DNA of 64,000 nt from Massilia forsythiae (lineage in GTDB: Bacteria; Pseudomonadota; Gammaproteobacteria; Burkholderiales; Burkholderiaceae_D): positions 2,728,001 to 2,792,000 of the forward strand of contig NZ_CP051685.1 of NCBI RefSeq assembly GCF_012849555.1. The letters are read 5' to 3'. This document shows, one piece after another, positions 19,503 through 27,734 of the stretch (position 1 is the first letter of the stretch; each line of letters opens with the position of its first letter). The position numbers and the translations under genes were made by a program. The notes below the pieces were generated by a model. That model did no database searches. It saw nothing but the letters and a program-made list of their open reading frames with translations, and was not told where the DNA came from.

Positions 19503-20875
19503 CTGGCTTTGGCAATCGTGTCTAGGCTGGCGACCAGGTCGCCACGCAGGGTGTAATCGAGGCTTTCGGTGATGCGCACGTCGACCAGCTGGCCGGTGAG
19601 CGTGTTGCCGAGTTCGCCGGGCGCGAAATTCACGACGCGGTTGTTCTCGGTGCGGCCCTGCAGCTCGGGCCGGCCATCCTCGGTCATGCCCTTCTTGGAA
19701 GGACCTTCGACGAGGATGCGCTGCACGGTGCCGACCATGGCGGCGCTGGTCTTGCGGGTGTTCGCATCGATCTGCGCCTGCAGGCGCTGCAGGCGCGCCA
19801 GTTTCACGTCGTGCGGGGTAGTGTCTTCCAGGTTGGCGGCCGGCGTGCCGGGGCGCTTGCTGAAGATGAAGCTGAAGCTGTTGTCGAAGCCGACGTCCTC
19901 GATCAGCTTCATCATCGCCTCGAAATCGGCGTCGGTCTCGCCCGGGAAGCCAACGATGAAGTCGGACGAGATCGCGATGTCGGGGCGCACCGCCTTGATG
20001 CGGCGGATGATCGACTTGTATTCGAGGCCGGTATAGCCGCGCTTCATCGCCTGCAGGATGCGGTCGGAACCGTGCTGTACCGGCAGGTACAGGTGGTTCA
20101 CCAATTGCGGGATGCGCGCGTAGGCGTCGATCAGGCGCTGGGTGAATTCCTTCGGGTGGCTGGTCACGAAACGCAGGCGCTCGATGCCGGGGATCGCCGC
20201 CACGTACTCGAGCAGCAGGGCGAAATCGGCAATTTCGCCGCTTTCCATGGCGCCCCGGTAGGCATTCACGTTCTGGCCCAGCAGCATGATTTCCTTGACA
20301 CCCTGGGCGGCCAGGCCGGCGACTTCGGTCAGCACGTCCTCGAATCGGCGCGAGACTTCCTCGCCGCGGGTATACGGCACCACGCAGTAGCTGCAGTACT
20401 TGCTGCAGCCTTCCATGATCGAGACATAGGCCACGGGCCCCTCGATCTTGGCCGGCGGCAGGTGGTCGAACTTTTCGATCTCCGGAAAGCTGATGTCGAC
20501 CTGGGCGCTGCCGCTGACACGCCGCGCGGCGATCATCTGCGGCAGGCGGTGCAAGGTCTGCGGGCCGAACACCATGTCGACGTGCGGCGCACGCTTGACG
20601 ATCGCCTCGCCCTCCTGCGAAGCGACGCAGCCGCCGACGCCGATGATCAGGCCCGGCTTGCTGCGCTTGAGTTCCTTCAGGCGGCCCAAATCCGAAAACA
20701 CTTTTTCCTGCGCCTTTTCACGTACCGAACAGGTATTGAAAAGGATGACATCCGCATCGTCCGGCGTGTCGGTGCGCACCAGGCCGTCCGAGGCGCCGAG
20801 CACGTCCGCCATCTTGTCCGAGTCGTACTCGTTCATCTGGCAACCGAAAGTCTTGATGAATACTTTTTTCTGCAT
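19499..20875 (-). CDS. miaB: tRNA-2-methylthio-N6-dimethylallyladenosine synthase
   Basis: A radical SAM methylthiotransferase acting on i6A37 of tRNAs reading UNN codons. Its substrate base is made by MiaA, encoded at 35929-36903. The 458-residue protein has the N-terminal UPF0004 domain ([21 protein letters not shown]), the radical SAM cluster [15 protein letters not shown], and a C-terminal TRAM domain. It starts the operon, so the promoter should lie in the AT-richer region upstream of 20875. Confidence 0.97.
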   Translation of the reverse strand: MQKKVFIKTFGCQMNEYDSDKMADVLGASDGLVRTDTPDDADVILFNTCSVREKAQEKVFSDLGRLKELKRSKPGLIIGVGGCVASQEGEAIVKRAPHVDMVFGPQTLHRLPQMIAARRVSGSAQVDISFPEIEKFDHLPPAKIEGPVAYVSIMEGCSKYCSYCVVPYTRGEEVSRRFEDVLTEVAGLAAQGVKEIMLLGQNVNAYRGAMESGEIADFALLLEYVAAIPGIERLRFVTSHPKEFTQRLIDAYARIPQLVNHLYLPVQHGSDRILQAMKRGYTGLEYKSIIRRIKAVRPDIAISSDFIVGFPGETDADFEAMMKLIEDVGFDNSFSFIFSKRPGTPAANLEDTTPHDVKLARLQRLQAQIDANTRKTSAAMVGTVQRILVEGPSKKGMTEDGRPELQGRTENNRVVNFAPGELGNTLTGQLVDVRITESLDYTLRGDLVASLDTIAKAS

Positions 20876-21537
20876 GGAATAATTTATTGCTTCTTGTACT
20901 GATGCTTTGACAAGGTGGAGGTGAGTTTACCGTAAATCGGCGCACACTGAAGACAGGCGTGCGTCAGGTTTTCATACCCGGCGGAATAATTGGTTTCTTT
21001 AAAAAAACACTTGATACAGTCGGTTACATTGTTAATTCTTGAATTTTCGTTTCCAACTGTTATCTTAAAACTTGCCGGCACGACTCGAAGGGAGTTTCCT
21101 CTTGTAAATCAAATAGTTCCTGCATGTCGGCAATTGCAAAATTTGTCCAAAAAAACTCTTGCGTGCGCCACAATCTGTCACCATGTGCTGAAATGACTAT
21201 GTGACAAGCTTTCCGCACGTTAGCTTGATTTCGACCAATAAGATCTGTGCTCAGGTCGAGGGTGAAGACCCTGTATGAGTTTGATAATTTGTTCGAAATA
21301 CAAGTGCGCGTGGGAAGTGAGTTTAGAGATTCAGAAACACCGATGCGAACGTCAAGGCATGCGCAGCAGGTTTTCGAAGTCTTACAAAGGAGCGCACACG
21401 GTCCCGGGAAGGTGTCGATGGCAAGGGCAGCACAATCTGCCGCAAACTCGACGAGATCCTTGGGAACTTATGTAGATGAAATGTAGTCCTTAACGATAGT
21501 TCGTAAAGGAACTATTCTAACCACTCACGAGGTAATC
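20876..21537. other. AT-richer divergent intergenic region, 662 bp
   Basis: Separates miaB (minus) from the HTH gene (plus) and is clearly lower in G+C than the flanks. Short frames of 65-79 codons occur on both strands (such as 21247-21486) but have no recognisable domain and no good ribosome site. A 7-bp hairpin ATAGTTC / GAACTAT sits about 20 bases before the HTH gene start. A long 5' leader or a small RNA is possible; I cannot identify one. Confidence 0.5.
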
Positions 21538-21930
21538 ATGGCACATCATGCTTTGTCATCGCAGGAAAGCTACAACCCGAACCACTTGCTGGACATTTTG
21601 CTCGGCAAGATGCAATTGAAGAACGACGCGGCCCTGTCGCGTATGCTGGAAGTGGCTCCTCCGGTGATCAGCAAAATCCGTCACCATCGCCTGCCGGTCG
21701 GCGCATCGCTGCTGATCCGCATGCACGAAGTGACCGGCATGAGCATCCGCGACCTGCGCGACCTGATGGGCGACCGCCGCACCAAGTATCGCCTGTCGGA
21801 TGCCCAAGGCCGCCCGAAGCCTGAAGAAAAAGCTGCTCAGCAAGCCGCTCAGCAAGCTCAGCAAGCCCAACCGCAAGGCCAGGACCAGCAAGGCAGCGAA
21901 ACGTCGAAGTCCGGCAACTATGCGCACTGA
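21538..21930 (+). CDS. Small helix-turn-helix protein
   Basis: 130 residues. Residues 18-80 form a predicted Cro/YdaS-like HTH (KNDAALSRMLEVAPPVISKI followed by IRDLRDLMG), in which a variant helix pair precedes a recognition helix rich in Ser, Lys and Arg. The tail (about residues 96-130) is a low-complexity stretch of Gln and Ala with Lys and Glu. It is preceded by GAGGTAATC, an acceptable ribosome site. Probably a DNA-binding regulator of the Oxalobacteraceae; target unknown. The unusually long AT-rich upstream region suggests complex control. Confidence 0.75.
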   Translation: MAHHALSSQESYNPNHLLDILLGKMQLKNDAALSRMLEVAPPVISKIRHHRLPVGASLLIRMHEVTGMSIRDLRDLMGDRRTKYRLSDAQGRPKPEEKAAQQAAQQAQQAQPQGQDQQGSETSKSGNYAH

Positions 21931-21937
21931 TGCCGCG

Positions 21938-21962
21938 GGCGTGACAGCGGTCCTGTCACGCC
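21938..21962. other. Strong hairpin after the HTH gene
   Basis: Perfect 10-bp stem GGCGTGACAG / CTGTCACGCC with a 5-base loop, eight bases after the stop. It lacks a T run and precedes the true terminator at 22031-22051, so it may protect the mRNA 3' end. Confidence 0.55.
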
Positions 21963-22030
21963 TTCGGCGAGACCCGGCAGCGGGTTCGTCTCCATCCGGA
22001 GCGGATCCGCGAGTGTCATCCGGCCTGCCT

Positions 22031-22051
22031 GCGGCTTGAGCCGCTTTTTTT
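22031..22051 (+). terminator. Rho-independent terminator of the HTH gene
   Basis: Stem GCGGC / GCCGC with loop TTGA followed by seven T, ending just before the convergent HDOD gene. Confidence 0.72.
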
Positions 22052-22058
22052 GCGCCCC

Positions 22059-22898
22059 TCAAGCCGCCAAAATGGCCGACATTTCCTGATACTGCAATTC
22101 CATTTCGCGGAACAGATGCAGGTAAGCTTCCTCGTTCAATCCCATCGCATCCCAGGCAATGCCGGATAGCGTCGGCACACGCTCGTCGGGCTCGCCCGCC
22201 AGGTCGAGTGCATGCACGATGCCGTTCGCCACGTGCACGATCGCGGCCAGGAAGCCTGCGCCTGGCGACTCCGGGGCATGGTGGCAGGCGATCGCCTGGC
22301 ACATCGTGTCCGAAAAATGCCAGTGGCGCGCCAGCGCCACGCCGGCGTCCACGTGATCCACGCCCAATACCGCGCGTTCCGCATCCAGCATGGCGCCATC
22401 GTGCTGCGCCCGGTACGCCAGCGCCGCGCCATAGGCTTGCGGGTGGCCGCTCACCAGTACCAGGCGTCCGATGTCATGCAGCAGGCCGGCGGTGAAGGCG
22501 ACATCCTGGTTGAAGCGCAGGCGCCGCGCCAGCGCGCGCGCGCAGGCGGCGGTGGCGCAGGCATGGCGCCAGAAAGCCCGATCGCTGAAGCCGGGGCACA
22601 GGCCGCTGGGAAAGCAGCCGGTGACGGCGGCGGCCGTGATCAGGTTGCGCGTGGTCTGGAAGCCGAGGAAGGTAATCGCTTGCTGGATGGTCGTAACCTT
22701 GACCTGCAGCCCGAACGACGGCGAATTGGCCAGGCGCAGCGTCTTCGCGGTCAGCGCCTGATCGTACGATACCTTCTTTGCCAGCACCGTGATGTCGACG
22801 TTTTCCTGTTCGATATTGCTGAGCAGATCCATCACCACGACCGGCAGCGAAGGCAAATCATTGATGCCTTGCGCCAGTTGTTCTTGTGTGAGCTTCAT
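22059..22898 (-). CDS. HDOD domain signalling protein
   Basis: 279 residues. The HDOD domain covers about residues 15-210 (LPSLPVVVMDLLSNIEQ at the start, then AKTLRLANSPSFG). The degenerate HD metal region reads LLHDIGRLVLVSGH, and the HDOD family usually lacks phosphodiesterase activity. Such proteins act in signal transduction and motility or stress control. The ATG at 22898 overlaps the stop of the upstream 109-residue gene (ATGA). An upstream extension in the same frame has no homology and was not used. Confidence 0.88.
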   Translation of the reverse strand: MKLTQEQLAQGINDLPSLPVVVMDLLSNIEQENVDITVLAKKVSYDQALTAKTLRLANSPSFGLQVKVTTIQQAITFLGFQTTRNLITAAAVTGCFPSGLCPGFSDRAFWRHACATAACARALARRLRFNQDVAFTAGLLHDIGRLVLVSGHPQAYGAALAYRAQHDGAMLDAERAVLGVDHVDAGVALARHWHFSDTMCQAIACHHAPESPGAGFLAAIVHVANGIVHALDLAGEPDERVPTLSGIAWDAMGLNEEAYLHLFREMELQYQEMSAILAA

Positions 22899-23224
22899 GG
22901 GGCTACCTCGCGCTGCAGGCGGTAGTCTTCGACATAGCGCCGCAGCAAGCCGGTCGCCCAATCTTCATGGTCATCACGCACATTGCTGCGAAACAGGTGG
23001 TCGAGGCGCGTCTGGACGGCATTGCCGTCGGGCGCCGCAGCGGCGACGCTGCGCGCTACCGGCACGCTGTCGACGCCATGGCGTGCCAGCGCAGCCAGAG
23101 TGACGTCGCTCAAGCGCACGCCTTGCGCCAGCAGCACATTACCCTGCACATCGCGTACGGTATCCGACAAGACCATGCCTGGACGCGCATCGGCCAAACT
23201 TGTCAATTGATAATCCGCACTCAT
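22895..23224 (-). CDS. Small protein paired with the HDOD gene
   Basis: 109 residues, started at an ATG preceded by the strong ribosome site AGGAGG. The N-terminal part (PGMVLSDTVRDVQGNVLLAQ, residues 15-34) resembles the short domain found in front of HD-GYP/HDOD proteins, where a beta-hairpin module precedes the signalling domain. It overlaps the HDOD gene by 4 bases, so the two are probably made together and may act as partners. No catalytic motif is seen. Confidence 0.78.
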   Translation of the reverse strand: MSADYQLTSLADARPGMVLSDTVRDVQGNVLLAQGVRLSDVTLAALARHGVDSVPVARSVAAAAPDGNAVQTRLDHLFRSNVRDDHEDWATGLLRRYVEDYRLQREVAP

Positions 23225-23427
23225 TATTTCCTCCTGTCAATTAGTGAAGTTTATCATTGGCTTTTGCTCGCCGTGTGATCGAACGCGTGAAGTGTTGTTT
23301 GCTGGATCGCCGGCATTTTGGTCGCTCTACAACAACGCTGTTCGATCTGTTGTATTCTCACCAGCCCTTGCGTCGGCACGGCAAGGCATCCGAATGAACA
23401 AAGCAGCAAGTCTGATTGAGGAAGCTT

Positions 23428-24036
23428 ATGAAACTGTATTTCAGCCCGGGCGCATGCTCGCTGGCATCGCATATCGCCCTGCTCGAGGCAGGCCAGGAAT
23501 TCGCGTTGGAGCGGGTCGATATCCGCAGCCACCAGACCGCCAGCGGCGGTGATTTTCTCGCGATTAATCCGAAAGGCTATATCCCGGCCCTGGAGATGAA
23601 GGACGGCGCCGTGCTGACCGAAGGCCCGGCCATCCTGCAGTTTGCAGCCGATCTGGCTTCCGACCGTCAACTGGCGCCAGCCAACGGCACGCTGGAACGC
23701 TACCGCCTGGTCGAATGGCTGAATTTCCTGTCCACCGAACTGCACAAGAGCTTCACGCCGCTGTTCCGCCCGAATGCCAGCGAGGATGCAAAAGATGCCG
23801 CGCGCAGCAACCTGAACAAGCGCCTGGCGTGGACCGCCGCCCAGTTGCAAGGCCGCGATTACCTGATGGGTTCGCAATTCACCGTGGCTGACGCCTATTT
23901 GTTCACCATCCTGGGCTGGGCCGGCTTCGTCCAGTTCGACCTGTCGCCGTGGCCGGTTCTGGCCGCCTATTCGCAGCGTGTGGCAGCCCGCCCGGCAGTG
24001 CAACAGGCGCTGCGCGCCGAAGGCCTGATCAACTGA
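23428..24036 (+). CDS. Glutathione S-transferase (beta-class-like, GstA type)
   Basis: 202 residues. The N-terminal thioredoxin-like domain begins MKLYFSPGACSLASHI, with the Cys10 typical of bacterial beta-class enzymes. NPKGYIPALEM provides the cis-Pro, and an all-helical C-terminal domain carries DYLMGSQFTVADAYLF. The ATG at 23428 follows TTGAGGAAG, a good ribosome site. It stands alone between divergent promoters; the substrate is unknown. Confidence 0.92.
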   Translation: MKLYFSPGACSLASHIALLEAGQEFALERVDIRSHQTASGGDFLAINPKGYIPALEMKDGAVLTEGPAILQFAADLASDRQLAPANGTLERYRLVEWLNFLSTELHKSFTPLFRPNASEDAKDAARSNLNKRLAWTAAQLQGRDYLMGSQFTVADAYLFTILGWAGFVQFDLSPWPVLAAYSQRVAARPAVQQALRAEGLIN

Positions 24037-24144
24037 CGTTTTTGAAGGCGATGCAATGGACACGCGGGATGTTTTCTCGCAGACAGTACCGCGGTCCGTT
24101 GCCGGCGCAGGCAGCTTGCATGGCGGTTGCGTCGGCATTGCGCC

Positions 24145-24167
24145 ACAGTAGCCAACGAGGCTACTGT
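24145..24167. other. 9-bp hairpin between the GST and DUF1697 genes
   Basis: ACAGTAGCC / GGCTACTGT with a 5-base loop. No T tract follows on the plus strand, so terminator function is uncertain. Confidence 0.4.
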
Positions 24168-24233
24168 AGATTGATATAAATAAAAGATGTGCACAGTGCG
24201 CCGCATGCCGGGGCGGCAAGGTAGGATGCCGCC

Positions 24234-24800
24234 ATGACCAGCAAACGCTACATTGCCCTGCTCAGGGGTGTGAACGTCGGGCGAGCGAAACGCATTGCCA
24301 TGGCGGACCTGCGCAAACTGATCGCCGATCTCGGCTACACCGATGTGAACAGTGTGCTCAACAGCGGCAACGTGGTGTTCAGCGGACCCGCCACGCCACA
24401 CGCACAGCTGGCTGCCGCCATCGAGGAAGCGCTGGTATTCAAGCTGGGCGTGGGCGCGCCTGTCACGGTGCTCGACAGCGAGGAACTGGCCGCCATCGTC
24501 GCCGCCAATCCCTTGCTCGACCGTGCCGCCGACCATTCACGCCTGCTGATTTTCCTGCTTTCCAGCCTCGAGTCGCGCGAGGCCGTCGAAACGCTGTGCG
24601 GCCGCGACTGGCTGCCGGGCGCGGTGGCGCTCGGAGAGCGCGCCATCTATGTATGGTGTCCTGACGGCATTCTCGACAGTGCGGCGGCGGCGGCACTCGG
24701 CAAGGCGCTGGGCGACGCCACCACGGCGCGCAACTGGGCGACCCTGCTCAAGCTCCACGCCTTGTGCGCGGCCGCTGCGGCTGCAGCCACATCGGCCTGA
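24234..24800 (+). CDS. DUF1697 family protein
   Basis: 188 residues. It shows the DUF1697 pattern: ALLRGVNVGRAKRIAMADLR at residues 8-27, then VNSVLNSGNVVFSG at about 38-51, followed by a ferredoxin-like alpha/beta body. The family is widespread and of unknown biochemical function. An Ala-rich C-terminal tail is probably disordered. It converges with the PEP-CTERM gene. Confidence 0.9.
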   Translation: MTSKRYIALLRGVNVGRAKRIAMADLRKLIADLGYTDVNSVLNSGNVVFSGPATPHAQLAAAIEEALVFKLGVGAPVTVLDSEELAAIVAANPLLDRAADHSRLLIFLLSSLESREAVETLCGRDWLPGAVALGERAIYVWCPDGILDSAAAAALGKALGDATTARNWATLLKLHALCAAAAAAATSA

Positions 24801-24830
24801 CCTTGCCGGGCGCAGGCGTCCGGCATACCC

Positions 24831-25091
24831 TCATTCGAACTTGTCGCTGCTGTCGCGCCGTGCCCGGTAGCCGATCAGGATCAGGCCCACCAGCATCATG
24901 GCCAGGACCTCCGGCTCGGGCAGCGCGGACATCGAGGCCGGCGGCGGCCCGATGACGTCGTGGCGCTGCGCCGTCGGCAGGTCCGCCACGCGAGCATGCG
25001 GCATCTGCGCATTGCCCAGGTCGATGACCGCCGCCTGCACGGCGCCGCTCAGCAGGAAGCCCAGTATTGCCGCAAGTGCATATCGATTCAC
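24831..25091 (-). CDS. Short PEP-CTERM sorting domain protein
   Basis: 86 residues from a GTG at 25091, chosen because GGAAGGA lies directly upstream and the predicted signal peptide (NRYALAAILGFLLSGAVQA) follows at once. The C-terminus has the PEP-CTERM signature: LPEPEVLAMMLVGLILIGYR followed by an Arg/Lys-containing tail. Exosortase-type sorting should anchor or release the mature chain of about 40 residues at the surface. Function unknown; its presence predicts an exosortase (EpsH/XrtA-like) elsewhere in the genome. Confidence 0.85.
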   Translation of the reverse strand: MNRYALAAILGFLLSGAVQAAVIDLGNAQMPHARVADLPTAQRHDVIGPPPASMSALPEPEVLAMMLVGLILIGYRARRDSSDKFE

Positions 25092-25659
25092 GGTCCTTCC
25101 TTCCGAATACGTAGTGACTATACGGCAAGCGCGTTCGCTCATGGGGCGCAACCATGCAGGTACGTCATCGTCGTGGTCAAGGATAGCAAAAATGCGGCGC
25201 GCATTGCGCCGCCGAAGCGCAAAAAACGGCTTCTCCAGCGCCGGACGATTCACTGTTTTTAAATAAAACAAATGCAATAAGTTAATCGAAGGTCTATTGA
25301 GGAAAGACCAAAACATTCGAATATCGTTGCCATTTGTTTCATCGAATTATTCAATCAACAAAGGAATATGATGGCAGAGTAATCATCAATGTTGTGTTCA
25401 GAAATTTTTTCCTCGTACGGTATACACCTTCCTTTTTTTTGCGAGTATAGTCTCCATATCCCTATTGCCTTAGGGCATCAAAATAGTGTCGAACGTTCAC
25501 GTTCGAGCATGGTTCCAGGGATGCCGATTCCCGCGCCGAGTATGACCCTGGCGCATCGCCGTAAGTTCCACATTGCCTCTTTCCACGTCCCGCGCGACGG
25601 TGAAGGGCAACGCAAGACCAGCGCCGTATCCGCACACTTTGTCTCAGTAGAGTATCGAT
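25092..25659. other. AT-rich intergenic region, 568 bp, upstream of the FtsH-like gene
   Basis: Between the divergent PEP-CTERM gene and the FtsH-like gene. It is distinctly AT-rich around 25255-25470 with T runs and a TATAGT hexamer near 25446 that could be a -10 element. No coding frame, tRNA or clear terminator was recognised. Confidence 0.5.
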
Positions 25660-27621
25660 ATGCCCGACTTTGCCCGACTTCAAATTGCTTTCAAGAATGT
25701 TTATGTCCGCGTCTTGACCGCCATGCTGCTTGGCATCGTGACGGGCTGGGCGATTTATGCGGCAGACGTTCCACAGGATACTGCGCCAGTCGTGCATTCC
25801 CAGAACATTTCGGAAATTACCCAATTGGCGGGTCAAAAGGAGCGCTTGGATTACCTGATGGTGGCCAAGCCCTTGTCGGATTCGCCACGCTACATCTATA
25901 AATTCAAGGATGCGCCGCAATTGCACGTGGTGAAAGTGCCGAGTACCTCGCATCTGTCGCTGGAACGCGAAGTCCTGCTGAAAAACGCTATTCCATATTC
26001 GATCGCCAAGGACGATTACCTGAGCACCCACAAGGCCGTGATGCAGGACGAGAAAGAAGGCTTCGGCACCGAGGTGCTGAGTTTCTTCAAGCGCCACGCG
26101 CTCGACCTCACCGTGCTGGCGCTGATCCTGTACGTCATGAAATTCGGCATCCCCGGTATGAACGGCGGCGCCCAGCTGATCGCCCCGGACAAGTTGAAAG
26201 GCAGCATGGACGACCTGATCGGCATGGAAGACATCAAGCAGGAAGTGCTGCACCTGGAAGACATGATCCGCAACCGCGACTTGTACCAGGAACACAATAT
26301 CGACAAGCCGTTCAACGTCATGCTGACCGGCCCGGCCGGCACCGGCAAGACCAAGCTGGTCGGCTACCTGGCCAAGCGCCTGAACATCCCGCTGATCCAG
26401 GCATCCGGCTCGGCGCTGGAATCCGGCTACGTCGGCGGCGGTTCCAAGGCGCTCAGCGCGCTGCACCGCAAGGCTTGCGCCAAGGGCAAGTGCATCATCT
26501 TCCTCGATGAAGCGCAGAGCCTGTTCATGCCGCGCGGCCGCAGCGACAAGAAATGGGAAGACGATACCGCGAACACCTTGCTCGGCTTGCTGGACGGCGT
26601 CAAGAGCGACAAGGGGCAGGGGGTGATCTGGGTGGTGGCCTCGAATTTCGACGACGCCTCCACCGAGATGGACGAAGCGATGCTGCGCCGCTTCTCGGTG
26701 AAGATCAATTTCCGCCTGCCGAACAAGGCCGAGCGTCGTGAATTGCTGAAGAGCTTCCTGTCGCGCAAGAAGGAAGGCTTGGTCGACTGGAACGACATGG
26801 ACCTGAACCAGGTCGCGGAGATCACCCAGAACCTCAGCCCGGCGCTGCTGGAAACCGTGGTCGAGCGCGCATCGATGCTCTCGATCCAGGAAAAGGCGAT
26901 CATCAATACCGACCTGCTGTTCCGCGCCTTCGAGCGCGCCACCATCGGCCTGACCGACCGCGCCACCACCGCGGAAAAGCACAAGCAGCGCGAGCGCATC
27001 GCGGTGCACGAACTGGGCCACTTCTTCATGCAGATCGACCCCTACCTGCGCGCCGGCATGAGCCTGGCCGAGGTCAAGGACAAGTCGCACCTGCTGAAGA
27101 TCAGCACCGAGGCGGTGTCGAAGATCGGCGCGCTGGGCTACGTGCTGCAGTCCGGCGACGACATGTCGCTGCGCACGCTGGAAGAGCTGGAGCGCGACGT
27201 GATCGGCCTGTATGGCGGCGTGGCGGCGGAAGAACTGTTCTACGGCGCGCGCGGCATCTCGGTGGGCAGCCAGAACGACATCGAAAAGATCACCAAGATG
27301 CTGAACCTGATGGTCAGCCGCCTGTCGATGTATTCGCGCGCCAAGCTCGATTACAGCCAGCTGCAGAACGACGCCAGCGGCGAGCACACGCTGCGCCAGG
27401 TCGAAGAGAAATCGGACGAGCTGTACAGCTATACCTTGGGCGCGATCCGCGATTACCGCGACGTGATCGTCGCCATCAAGGACACGCTGCTGGACCAGTA
27501 CGTGCTGTCCAAGGATGCCGTGTTCGCGCTGCTGGAAGAGCACCGCGACGCGCTGCAGGCCGGCCTGGCCGGCCAGCGCCACGCCAGCCTCAAGTTGTGC
27601 GCGGAAGAGGCGGTGGCGTAA
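25660..27621 (+). CDS. FtsH-like membrane AAA+ zinc protease (divergent paralogue)
   Basis: 653 residues with FtsH architecture: TM helix ~18-36, an extracytoplasmic domain of about 110 residues, TM helix ~148-165, and an AAA module with Walker A GPAGTGKT (224-231) and Walker B IIFLDEAQS. The peptidase M41 domain has HELGH starting at His450 and a third-ligand region SQNDIEKIT. It diverges from housekeeping FtsH in several places: DEAQS instead of DEID, no typical long C-terminal tail, and a larger N-terminal domain. It is therefore probably a second, specialised membrane protease. It stands alone, followed by a strong terminator. Substrate unknown. Confidence 0.88.
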   Translation: MPDFARLQIAFKNVYVRVLTAMLLGIVTGWAIYAADVPQDTAPVVHSQNISEITQLAGQKERLDYLMVAKPLSDSPRYIYKFKDAPQLHVVKVPSTSHLSLEREVLLKNAIPYSIAKDDYLSTHKAVMQDEKEGFGTEVLSFFKRHALDLTVLALILYVMKFGIPGMNGGAQLIAPDKLKGSMDDLIGMEDIKQEVLHLEDMIRNRDLYQEHNIDKPFNVMLTGPAGTGKTKLVGYLAKRLNIPLIQASGSALESGYVGGGSKALSALHRKACAKGKCIIFLDEAQSLFMPRGRSDKKWEDDTANTLLGLLDGVKSDKGQGVIWVVASNFDDASTEMDEAMLRRFSVKINFRLPNKAERRELLKSFLSRKKEGLVDWNDMDLNQVAEITQNLSPALLETVVERASMLSIQEKAIINTDLLFRAFERATIGLTDRATTAEKHKQRERIAVHELGHFFMQIDPYLRAGMSLAEVKDKSHLLKISTEAVSKIGALGYVLQSGDDMSLRTLEELERDVIGLYGGVAAEELFYGARGISVGSQNDIEKITKMLNLMVSRLSMYSRAKLDYSQLQNDASGEHTLRQVEEKSDELYSYTLGAIRDYRDVIVAIKDTLLDQYVLSKDAVFALLEEHRDALQAGLAGQRHASLKLCAEEAVA

Positions 27622-27685
27622 ATAGTCTTCATGGGTTAGTGATGGTTCCTGAAATCCGCTGCCAAGCACGGATTCAGGATTGACA

Positions 27686-27715
27686 CGGCGGACAGCGATG
27701 TCCGCCGTTTTTTTT
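27686..27715 (+). terminator. Rho-independent terminator after the FtsH-like gene
   Basis: Perfect 9-bp stem CGGCGGACA / TGTCCGCCG, loop GCGA, followed by eight T. The opposing antiporter gene ends 20 bases further on. Confidence 0.92.
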
Positions 27716-27734
27716 GATGGATGCGCTTACCGGA

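Noticed and set aside
25462..27669. 735-codon open frame on the minus strand opposite the FtsH-like gene
   Set aside because: It is antisense to a protein with clear AAA and HExxH motifs, has a His/Gln/Val-rich composition typical of mirror frames in high-G+C DNA, and no domain of its own.
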